A stretch of 64,000 nucleotides of DNA, from the NCBI GenBank assembly GCA_003864495.1, contig PEDN01001353.1, forward strand, positions 372,001 to 436,000, written 5' to 3'. Position 1 is the stretch's first letter. Each line of letters starts with the position of its first letter. The stretch comes from Nemopilema nomurai (lineage: Eukaryota; Cnidaria; Scyphozoa; Rhizostomeae; Rhizostomatidae). A program made the position numbers and the translations under genes. The notes under the pieces were generated by a model. It did no database searches. It had not been told where the DNA came from and worked only from the letters and a program-made list of their open reading frames with translations. Of this stretch, positions 41,463 through 53,400 are shown piece by piece.

Positions 41463-44400
41463 CCCTCTCTCTCCCTCTCCTCGCATGTGCCTCGCAGCAC
41501 CGCCTAATCATTTTGCGCGACTTCGCTTCATTAGCAACTACGTACTTTTTTGATGTGGCCATGTTTTCTCCAACTGCGCCAGGCAGTAATGATTTCAAAC
41601 CCTCCCAATTTTCTAGATAGGTATATAGATGGAGGCTTTTTGACATCTGGGAAAACTGACCAATGAATTCAATGAACTGAGCCAAAGTGTTTCCTTGGCC
41701 AGCTCTCTTGTCATCTGTCACGTTGGCTCAAGTCCTTTGCTGCTGTCTTTTAGAGGTTAAAAACATTGGATTGGGTATTGAACAAAGAAGTGGGTGTGAT
41801 ACGACGACTGACAGGATTGGTTGTTGTCAAGACAACAAGGTCGTCGAGTTCATAAGGTGGCAGAAGGCAAAGGGGTCATCGTGACTTTGTTGGGCAGCGT
41901 TCTGACTTTGGCCATTTGCTTTGGTAGTTAAAGATGATTTCCAGTCAAATGTTGCTATGCCCAAATGAGTACAGTATTTGGAATCAATAAGATGAGCGGA
42001 AAAGTGATTGTTTGTGGCATTAGTCACGAATAAAGGGGGCTTGTACATCCATCAATATTGTCATGGTTGTCAAGTCTGGGCAGGGGTTGTGACTTCAGTT
42101 CTGTCCAATTACCATCACACTGTTGATATCTGTTCACGGGAGGCCAGCTCCTTTTGTTTCCTAATAGCATTGCCTACAGAGCCACTTGTCTATTTCCAAA
42201 GCTGGAATTCGTGCGACCCCCGTCCAGTGACATTTTCTTCTAATTGCATATTCAATGCTGACATGCCGCGTCTCTGCAGCATCTAGTTACCGGTTGCGTG
42301 GACTTGCGAAAGCAGAGTGCAAACCGGAGTAGGTACACACGTACCTGAGGCTTCGAGTTGGGACTAATTTCACGAAGAACCGTCCTCCAAGCAGTTACCA
42401 GGGCTCGCACTCCAAATATTTGTCTCTGCGGTCGCTTCTCCTGTTTATATGCCGATTCAGGTGGCTTGCAACAGTTAAAGCTGTGATCCCGTGTACTCGC
42501 AAGATAATCCCGCTATTTTCGCACGATTGTTGGCTGTGCTGAAAAGCGGGCAAAGAGCCGGCGGTGGACCCCAGCTCGTGAGCTGCTGGAAACTGTATTG
42601 TCGCAGTGTAATATTTCCATAGCCAATGAAAGCAGATGCCTCCTTGTTTTGATCTGGCAAGAAATGCAAACATCCAGATCATAGATCCCTTTGAAAGGGC
42701 CACGCTGCTGGAAACGGGCAAATAGATTCTCTTGCGTTTGTTTGGACGAGATTTTGTGGTGATTCTTCTCCTAAACAACGATAATTTAGACCTCATTAAC
42801 AATAAATGTTGCTTACACGCCTAGCTGATCCGGAATAATCCAAGTATCCATCTGTAATCTTTGGCGATATCAACAAGTCATGAGTTCTTGAGACGGTCAT
42901 ATTTTGTAAACGCCATTCGTCTCGGTAATTGAATCGCTTGGAACTAATAAGTGGGGCAAGAAACGGTTGGCGAAGTTCTGCCTTCACTGTTGGTGGTAGT
43001 TCGACGTGGAATAGCTTTCATCGTTATCACACAAAACGCTTTTGAAATGGTGAGTTTGAAAATATTTGTGTTTCTGAGCTCTACCGGGCAAAGTTCCTAT
43101 TTCAAATTCAAAGATTAGCACATTGTCATCATGCTTTCGCCGCTCTGTCGACAGACCTGCAGGGCGTTTGGACAGGGGAGGGGATTTCATTGCGAAGCTT
43201 CGTTCCAAAAAGGGAATAACCAGTTAACCTGCATTTTGGTATCATACTCGTTATTGTCGTCATTGGTAGTCCCCCATTGAAAACGATTTCTCAGGACAGT
43301 TTTGTCACCATGTCAAACCATTTCCTCGGAATATCCAGTCTGAATCGGGCAAATTTCGCACCAGATTAATATTCCTTTGAAAATATATATATATATATAG
43401 ATTGGGTACGAAATGCATTAATTATATTAGATTAATATATAGAATAAATTTTAATAGGATTTTTTTAAATGTTTTTAAGTCACGATATGAAGCAAGTTCG
43501 CCATCTCTATCAGCATCTTTGCGAATTTTACACTGTCATACTAATTTTCTTCCCGTAACATTGAAAGAACCATGCCACTTACTTAGGATGCTATTTACAA
43601 CGATCTCGTTATTTGCCTTGCACCTCATTCGTGTAATTGCATGCTTTGTACCACTGTGCTTTAGAGGCCTCTTGAGTCATTAAGCAGCAGAGTTATCGAA
43701 ACAGCGTGCACTCCATCTTAACAGATGCAATTCCTTTTTGAAACACTAGTCTACTGTTTCTCCAAGCATTTGTCATTCTGTTGACATTTCTGAAAATATT
43801 TTGGACAAAGTCTGTTTTCACCTGGAGGGCTGGTCAACTTGTTCTCTTGTCAACGAATACTTGGGAAATTTCCTGGAATATTGCCTTGTTGTTTTGCACA
43901 ATACAGGATCAAACAAATTTCAAACTATCGTTGAACTGTGCAAACCTTTGACTTGCAAATTTAGGCAATGCTTCCGGAAGGTGGATATGTAATGAAATCG
44001 AGTAGTTTGCAAATGCAATTCAATGCTAATGCTTCATGAGTACTTGCCAACGAACTTTTCCATTTTTAATTGCAGTTTTTCGGCGTCAGTTTAGTAATGT
44101 AAACAAGAATACGGCTTTTTTATTTTACCTATCTTGCGAACGTATCTTCGCGACTCAACGAATGCATATTTACTAGAACCTAATATTTAGTCTTTAGATC
44201 GATTTTTATAAATGCCTAATAATTTTTCATTGAATGATCTTAGCAGCCATTTGATTGATTGTTCTGCTGGACCCTTCCGCTTACAATACGAGGATTCCGT
44301 TTTTTATTTGAAAACTTTGTGCATGCATCATCCTGGTTATCGGATTTGTTCCATTGTTTTACTATCACATTCCACGCATTGCACGGGGGTCGGTAAGGCC

Positions 44401-47400
44401 TGGTCAACATGATCGTGGACGCAGTATTTTGCTGTAACAGTTGCAAAAGACATCTGTTTCTTATGCTTGTGGCGTAGATGTTCCTAAATGCAAGTTTTAT
44501 CATGCATCATATCTGCTTTTGAGACTTTGTTTGTTCCAGACTTGTGAAACTTTGCATTTACTTTTCCTAGGAGTTGAACAGGACACAATGGCACATGGCA
44601 GCCGAGGCGAATCACTCGCTGGTATGTATTCGCAAATTCCAACGTTGAAATCCTATGATTTGACCACTTTGGGGATGTTAAGAAAAACATTCGCCAACAT
44701 GTGTATCAATGTGACTTAGCGAATGTTTCAGTTATAAAAACACAACATGGCTGCGCAATTTTTCAGGCCTGTAACCATGCCATATCTGTGTTGCGCCAAG
44801 AAATAAGGCACGATCTAATTTCACGCATTTTTCGTTGATTCATTAGACATCGTCATTCATATTTCTAGGGACAATATCTAAGAAGCCTTTTCCCCCTACC
44901 GTTAGCCATTTTAGCTGGCATGACCTTCCATATTTCTCGGTCTTGCTACACAGCATGCTAGAACTACTCAGGGTAGAGTTTCTCAGAGATAGGATACTTA
45001 CACTTCATGTTTTGTGGCTATCGTGAATGGCATTCATCCATTTAAAATCAATTTGCCGTACTTATAAAGTGACATTTGGCGCTCTAGGAATCTCATCTCT
45101 TACCGTGATGCTTTTATTTTCACCACTTGCAAGCTTCTGTGTCACTTTCTACTCGGTGCTATTTTTCGTTCTTCTACATCAGTACTGCGATGAAATCGGG
45201 GATTGATCAACCTATTGCGACAATCCCCTTTCGTTAACCCTCATGCTTCATTTGTCGTTAATTGATGCGTGATTAATGTTAGTCCTAATTGGTTATACCC
45301 TGTTCGACGAATTACGGATTTTGCTGGTTGTGGGAAACTGACCAACCAATTCACCCTACTCATCTAATAGGTACTTTCGAGTGTATTTTGCTTCGCAATG
45401 TCGAGCATTATTTACACAACATTCTTTATAATTGTAATAATATTAATGATCGTAATAACATAATTGTAATGATACTAATGATTGTAATATCAAACTAATA
45501 ATAATATGTTGACAATAATAAACCCCCATCATCGTCATCATCGTCAATATAATAATCATAATCGTTGTCGTCAGTCCTTCAAAAAAGACTTCATACAACC
45601 CACAGTTGTAGAACCTTTTCTGCTCATAAATATTCACACAATTTTAAAATGATAATAAATATAAATTTAAATTAATCATCACCTTTGATATCAGTTTCCA
45701 GAGGTGACAGTGTCATTAATATTTTTTATAAAATTGAAGTTGCTTTAACAGACAGATTTATTGATTTGAATGACGGAAGTAAACAGACAAGTCAATGAAC
45801 TGCAGCGAATACGCTTAGCTGGAAAGGGGCTCAGAAGAAGGTGGCAGCTTACGCCTTGCCAACGGACTTGGCCCCCTTCACAAAACCATTTACAAAAGCA
45901 TTCCTACAATCGGCCTTGCCCTTTATTTGCTATACCGGCTGAGCGGTTTATGTCAATCGCATTAGTTCCTTAATTCAAATTTAAGGATTGAAGAGTATAC
46001 TTATTAGATTACGGACTTGTTACGATATCAGCAAAGGGAGATCGACCAGCATCGGGACCATCTAGGCTCTTTGTGCTGTTGCTTTCATCCTATTTTTGAT
46101 TAATCGTATTTTGCGATCAAAATATTTAGGCGTCACTGCCCGATCCCTCCTGCAACCTGTTGCTTCCTTGCATACAACACCCAACTTTGCGACCATTCTG
46201 TGCGACAATTCTGTGCTAGTAGGACACTTGGTATTTTCATATTCTAGTCTGAATACTAGTTACTGGAGACCCGCATAATTGCCGTACCCCTATTTACCTG
46301 CAATATTTGAATACGTCATAATCTGCTGTTTGCACAGAATTACATCACAGCGAAAGAAAATTGCTGATTAGTGGCGCTCATGCCTTGCATCCAATCACTT
46401 TCTTTTTGTCTCCTCCGTAAGGGGTAATTTTCTGTTGCTCACGAACAAAGTGCTAAATGAAATAAATAGCTTTCCACTTATGGATGATCCCTGTATTTCC
46501 GCTTAGGCTTCTTTTTCTATACGTTTTTTTCTGCTAATCCTTTGGGTTTTCTTGTAAAATCTTCAAACAAGGTTATGTTACAACAGCCTTGGATTTTAAG
46601 GTCATTTCAGTGTCTTGTATGCTGCTTTATCAATAATCCAATTGTATCTTATCTGGAATTTTCAATACGCTGTGATAATTATGGCCTAGTGTGCTTTTGT
46701 CCAGTTCAGCGGAAATTAGATCGCACCCTCTTCACCGAATTAGAATTTTTGACGACTTCTCTTTTTAGCCTTCTAGGCCATTTTTTCCCATGAGCAGCAC
46801 AGAGAACACTATGTTCATCTTCAGAGCGTTTCTGGACAAAGCGGAAATCATAGTTCTGTCCATACATGATGTAATAATTAGTACCACACCCCTTATTCCA
46901 AACCCACTTGACTTGATGTTGCTATGAACCGCTTGGTAAACTCAACCATACGGTCTTGTTGTTTCGTTGGTTTTTCCTGTCTGGCTTTCACCTGCACTCA
47001 CAAAGGAGGCAAGGGAAATGTATGGCTAACAATCGAACGAGAAAATGATTCTTTTGGCAAGAAAGCTTCTTTCTGTTTTTCAGGATCTTTAGGAAATTCT
47101 TGCAGTTTCCATAATACCAAATGAAGCTTTGGTACTGGTGTGATTTTTCCCTCATTTTTGGCTTCGCAACTTTTCCCATAATTTGATTATGAACAACTAC
47201 CCAATAGAGCGCGGATTTGATTTGGAAGAAATTTGGTACGGCTAGAATTTAACTTCTTGCTTCAACTTTGCTGTTCATGGACTATAATTGGGTGGATGCT
47301 TTTAGACTTATTTGTAACCAGTGAGAGCTTTGTACGAAAACTGCCTATGACTTTATTGCTAGGGGTGGTTTGCATCTTTATCTTCCTTTCAATTTTTACT

Positions 47401-50400
47401 CCCTGCGCAAAATTCTAAACACCAATCTGCGATGTCTATTCCTAAATAGTTTGAGGTAAGTTAGGTGGGCCAGATGCTGGACTTCAGTTCGCAAATCAGC
47501 CAAAACCGTATTATTATATTTATTATACTGGGTTGTTGTGGCCATTCATCAGTGCGTTTCCCAAGAAGGCTCGCTGACATGTCTCCACGTGGAAATTTTT
47601 CTTTGGGCGCAAGAATTTTTAGACAGTGAGCTGCAAACACTGTTGATATTGACATTGTTGAAATGATTAAAAATAACTATCAATAAAATAATATGTATAT
47701 ATTCTAAATGGCGCTAATTTTCTGTTCGAAGTCCATGTCACCTTGGAACAAAGGCGAAGCATTCCAGTTGTGTCCAACGATTATTCTAACTATAGGGTTT
47801 TTATCCTGCGCTTTTGTTTCATAACAATAGTTTTAGCGGTGAAAAAAAGTCGCAAAAGAATGGATGCTAGCATCGACCGGGATTCTGTGCTTTGCGGATG
47901 CAATACTGAGCGAAAGACAACATCCAAGAGGCCTTGTAACCTTGGACTCAAGCATGCACTGTGCATATGTTGCGAAGCTCTTGCGTGCCTCTTTCTCTGC
48001 AGGCCCTTTCTCGGCCTACGTGCTGCTCTGATTTTGCAGATGCCGATGTTCCATTCACTCACTCATGCCACCGATTTGTTGTGCGATAAATCCAACGGGA
48101 ATCCCAAGCATAACCGCATTGTACAGCACCTTCCCTATTTCCACCACCCACTGGTCCCGTTCGTCTTCGCTTGCGGCCGCAAAAGTGTACGTCTTCTTCA
48201 TCTTGTGCCGTTTTGTTTCCACGTTGAACAGACACTCGAGTCCTTGGACTTCTTTGGCAAAACAATCGAGTCCCATTTGTAACAGTCTGTCCCCGTCTGT
48301 ACCCTTTTGCACGCAGTCGACAATCGAATTCGTTTGTTTTTCGACTGATTGTCTTCCCCTTGGAAGATCTCCAATCTTCCGTCTGCATACAACACGCAGT
48401 ACCTCTTCTTCCATGATCTTCCTCCTCGGCCAGAACTCTTGTACAGCCAACCACTTTTGCTCGCCATACTGTTGGCAGGGCTTTGAGGCCTCGTTTAATT
48501 TGCACAGCCACGAACTTTGTTTTCTCCCTTACAAATTGGTATTGCGCCGACTGACTATTGTTGGCAATTGAAACCCCTTTGTCTCATCATCTCAATTTAT
48601 TTCAAAGCATCGGGGAGGAATTTCCCTTTATTATGACACCACTAGTGCACTTCGAAGGTTGGGCTAGACCTAGTTCGTTTCCCAGCGCAGAACACAAGTG
48701 GTGTTTATTTGTTGAATATCAATGGCAAAATTGTTGAATATCAACAAACGGTTGCAAAGGATCCCACGTCGATAATCTTACTGAGACTAAGACGCTCTCC
48801 TTAGAAACTAGTTTTTGATACCATAGAAATTACCAAATTGATGTTTAACAATTTTCAGAAAGCCCAATGAATGACAGGGGAGGGAAGAGGCTGGGAGAAT
48901 GGGGGGGGGGGGGATGATGTGCTGAGTGTCTATTCCAGGCGCACCAAAGGCCTTGGAAGTAGCATTTCGAAATAGGCCTCTCCATAGCATGGACAGTCTT
49001 TTTGACGCAAATTGATAGAGCTAGAAAGTGACTTTCAAACAGGAAGAAGTAGAGCATAAGGAATTTTACATGCAGCCTCCCTTGTCATATCTTGGCCTCT
49101 TGCCCACCGCTCAGTTTGACTGCCCCTCCACTCAGCCCCCTTGCAGTTGGCTGGTCTTCTTACTCTTGCTAACTGCTCTTTCGAAGGATCAGGTTATGAT
49201 CGAAGTCTACCATAAACATGAAATGGAATGAACGCAATCTATAATTATGACCTAAAGTGGAACGTTTTCGTTAAGTTCTAGCCTCCGCGAATCGCATATA
49301 ACTATCATGCCGCCATTATAGGTTCAATAAATGGGATGTTGAATCATCTGATACAGCTGAATAACCCGCGCGTATGGAGATGACGTCCCTCTTAATAATG
49401 GCTCTGTAATCAGGATTGTATGCGAACTGGTTCTTACGAAATCAGATACGTTATTCAAATGTAGATCTTGATTTCATTCTTTTGAATTCCAATGCAAGCC
49501 AAAATGGAGCCTCCTCTATCGCTTCAACGAAAATGCGAAATGTAAGGAAGAAGTACCAGACAAATCACGAAATATTGAAGGGAAAATTTATATTCTCTTT
49601 CTGCCCATATACACATATCAACAATACCCTTAACATTTTATTTGTTCTATCTCAAGATGTGTCCTTTGTTTCACCTGACATCCTGTTGACAAGTTTAGGC
49701 CCATCCGGGTTCATGAGATTACTTTCCAAAATCATGCCTATTTTTATTCGTACTCTCGAATATTTGTTGAATATTTGTCGTTGGCCGGCGACAAACTTCA
49801 GCAAAGTTTCAGCAGTGAAAACTCCGCAAGGGAGGCTCACGCATCGACGTCCATTTCGAATGCCTTTTCAAAAACATCGCAACACGTTACTTTCGACAAG
49901 GTGGATCTGATTGCGTCAGTCCACTCTTGGCATTCTGCACGGCTAAACACAGCGCACACTATCTCGCCATTGAACAGCCTGGCGTGTATTTTCATGGAGA
50001 ACAAAGCGTCCAGGTCCAACACGCCTCTAGGGAACTCCATTGACTTCCATTTGTAACAAGAGTGTCCCACGAGTACCCGCTTGCAGTCCTTTTTCATGTC
50101 GCACTGGTATTTCGGCCGCTTTGTGCTCGAGTCCGGATTGCTATAGATGGAAAACTTTGCATCATCGTACAATACAAGGTACCTCAACTTCCACTTTTTA
50201 AACAGAGACTGCGGCGAGTATATGTAAACCCATCCACTTTTGATGACGAGCATCCTTTCCTCGTAGTCTCTACCCCAGCTATGTTTGCTCTCTTGATCCT
50301 GTTTCTTGTCTTGGCGTGTCGTTTTGTTCGGTTGCCTCACGTTTGACGTGCCTCAAGATCGTTCCGCTGCTTGATCTGCCTCGGTGACAATTCTTTGCGG

Positions 50401-53400
50401 CATTGTTCAAGGAGGGGAGCGTAAATAACCCTTTATCTTACAACAATTTGCTAATTGTTTGGTTGAATTGGGTCAGTTTTGTTCTTGTTTTGAAGGAGGA
50501 AAATTCGAGCAGTCGTCGAATTTTCAAGTATGCAATGCCCGAATTAAGTGGGATTTGGCTAAATGTCAGCACAACTCGGAAATTGCGTCAGAACAGAGTT
50601 TTGACGACAATTGTCGTGTTATTTGGCAAGCCAGATCGCACATTTTTGCTCGAAGTTTGTCTAATTTCTTTGTGAAAATCAATTCTATGCGGATAGGACT
50701 TTTTTAAATACAAGCTGATTGGCGATATCACATCCATTCATGCACTCTTTTTTATAACCTTCACAGAAATGGATTTTCGGTCCACAATTGGTTAGTTTTT
50801 TACAGCTTTCGGTCACCTCACGAAGTTTGCATACCTTCTGACCAGAAGTTTATTTGATTATCCAGAAATTCCAGAAATTTCTAAATTGTATTCGTGCTTC
50901 GTCGTGTTATTTTAGATTTTTACAGTATGAATTATTTATTTAATATTATTTATATATTTCAGCCCCGAACACTTGCATCACACTTTTAGGGCACAAATTA
51001 TATTTAAATGCTGTTTTTAGAGAGGGAGAAGGGTATGTTTGATGAACTGTCTCTGCTTGTTTGAAGAAATGGTTCTCAAATTTTTTCGTTTCATTTCAGT
51101 TCCTCGTCATTTGCCGGGACCCATAAACGGCAACCCATATGCACTTGTAGATAGAAAATTATTTGGAGGAAAAGGTTACGCCAAACAACTGCCAACCCAA
51201 GATTCGAAAATGTCCAGAGCAACGTCCGGAAGGCAGTCCTTCGACGTATCCAAAGGCATTAAAGACCTTGACAATCTTTTAAGTGAGTTGGGTCATTTGA
51301 GCGCCACTTGCAAGCGAGATAAATTCGTTGATAAAGACGAAAATTCTAATTTTACGAGTAACCAAAATGTTTTGCCTACAATTCATGTTGTGAGTTCGGA
51401 AAACACAAGCGCAATAATGAACGGAACAGACGAGGCCGATGGGCCTAACCACGAATTTCACGGTAGAATCGAGGCTGGAAGTCGGGCGAAGCCTCGGTTG
51501 CCTCCACGAACCAGCAGTGTCGGGGCTGTCGATCGGCATGGAGGAACGCTGAGGCGAGCGTTTTCGGATGCTACCGAAGGGCAGAAAGTCCTCCACCCTC
51601 TTGTTATACGAAACCAAAGTATCGGTTCAGACGAAGTTTTTAATTCAGATGGACCTGTCTCGCCAGCTATCAGTGAAATGCTCGATGAACTTGCAAAGTC
51701 GCCACTTTCCCCAGATAATGCCCGGCGGTTTTGGCAAAGCAAAAGGCCTACACACTTTTCGACGAAGTACGATAATGTCAGCGAGAGTTCCTTCTCGGAG
51801 ACCGACGAGGAATCGGGCGAATTTCGTCAGGGTCGCGTCAAGGATCACGTGAGGCAATTTAACCGAATACTCTCGTCACCAGATCCGACCAAAGTCGGAA
51901 CCGGCGTCCCAATGCCCGGACTGGTACAAGGCATCAATTACGAGGACAAGATATCGAAGTACAATTCCCGTTCGCTTGCACCCGGTCAATGTGGGCCTGC
52001 TCCCGATAAACTGTACCTGGCGGGCAGTCCGCCGAAGAAAATTGTTTACGAGCATCATACTGAAATTAAAAGTCCGGACGTACCGCAAGTTTTCATTCCG
52101 GCCTATGCGGACAGACCTGCGGCATACTACCTAGAGCGGGCTAGAGCTGAGCAACAACAACTTTTGCAAGGTAAGACCCTTTGTTTTTAGCTCTTGTTTG
52201 CCATGTTAGTGTGTCTTCTTACTTTAATTGCCATTTTTTACGAGATTTTTCCACGTTGCCATCGTGTTATTCTGTTCTGTATACGCCAGTCTAAAGGTAC
52301 CGCATTTCCCGAGATTAAATAAACGAAATTTGAAGCAGTGTGAGGAAATGTGTTTATAAAATCTACGCGTCTCTAGAAGATTTGCCACGTGAGTCCTAAA
52401 TGGCCATTTTAGCAAGCAAATTCAATCACTCCACGCAGGTGCTTCCCATTTTACTGAGTCCTTCGCAGCCAGCACGTTGAGAAGGAATATTTCTAACCCA
52501 ACGAAACACGCCGTCCAATTGGCATCCCTGTTTCCCCACTGCGTTGTGTTGAAACTATCCTTGTAATGTAGATCGAAACAAGATGAACCAATTAGCATGT
52601 CACAATTCCACTTTATTGTGTAGATTTAAGTGGTTCTTTGTGGAACATCCACATTGTGACAAAACGTTGTAATTCAATGGGCTTTTCCTAAGAAGGTTAA
52701 CTAGCAATTTCTGTCATTCGACCTGCTAACATGATCCGCACACGATGCTGCCATTATCTCCATTGTGTCAAGTAATCAACTGAAATGCCCCTAATCTCCA
52801 ACCTCAGACGGGGTGCACTTCTCTACTACTTCCATACTTTTTAAGATACGCGTGTACGCGATACTTCGCCGTTTCGCCACGCCCAGGAACGTAATTCCCT
52901 CTTCCATCCAATCTATCCTTCTCTTTCGATTCCTTACTTTAAACAGACTTCTCTTTTTCGAAAGAAAAAGCAGTTGAGACATCTTCAATAGTATTTCATT
53001 TGATTTGATGGTTAATCTTCATATCCAGATTTTTCTCCCCTCTCTCTCTATTGGGACTATTGAGGTCGGACTACTCGGACTTTTCTTGTACATCCGTTGA
53101 AGTTTACACCCTTTTCTACCTCCCTCTTTGCTTCCCTAAGTCTTGAAAAAACACTGTGCCTAGCAAGTATGGAAGAGAAGTGGGCCGTGTCCTTTTGCCT
53201 TGCAGTGAGTTAATCAGAGGTTTATTGTACCGAGAAAAAGGCCCTGGATTCGTAACGTTTTGACTGTTAAGTGGCGTTTCGATTGAAGTGCTCGTTTGAG
53301 GTGTAGGTTGAAATGCTCTGGAGTGAATTGAGTCCCTGCGAATCGTACGCACGTGTGTTGAACATCGAAACAGCCCTCGCGTGCACCGAGCATCAGAGAG

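Larger units (their letters stand above)
34607..44570 (+). other. Long intron with repeats
   Basis: About 10 kb. It contains copy 2 of the miniature transposon, G-runs at 36013-36026 and 39752-39763, ATT/AAT and CT microsatellites, an (AT)n run at about 43384-43399, and an unassigned pair of opposed open frames at 39908-40265. No other protein-like exon was found; phase-compatible short candidates at 34895-34909 and 44076-44093 are too small to accept. Confidence 0.55.
44622..51099 (+). other. Intron hosting the nested PH-domain genes
   Basis: 6.5-kb intron of the tensin gene. Besides the two antisense PH genes (48055-48467, 49837-50253) it has a degenerate ATA/ATC simple repeat at about 45430-45560 and a G-run at 48901-48913. 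The rest shows no recognisable element. Confidence 0.65.

Noticed and set aside
41413..41721. - strand frame with Arg/Glu repeats
   Set aside because: Artefact of the CT microsatellite.
44076..44093. 18-nt phase-compatible microexon after ttgcag
   Set aside because: Weak donor (TTTA|gtaatg) and no sequence signature.
47743..48571. Long + strand open frames of 168-179 codons
   Set aside because: They are antisense to the PH pseudogene and have no protein character of their own.
50253..50340. 29-residue N-terminal extension of the intact PH gene
   Set aside because: It has no ATG, only a GTG; the first ATG is at 50253.
50951..51040. Open stretch after tatatttcag as an extra linker exon
   Set aside because: Its only donor leaves phase 2, which gives a stop in the following exon.
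51039..51099. Upstream part of the long open frame as a gene start
   Set aside because: A strong acceptor (tttcatttcag) precedes the conserved tensin peptide, so this part is intron.
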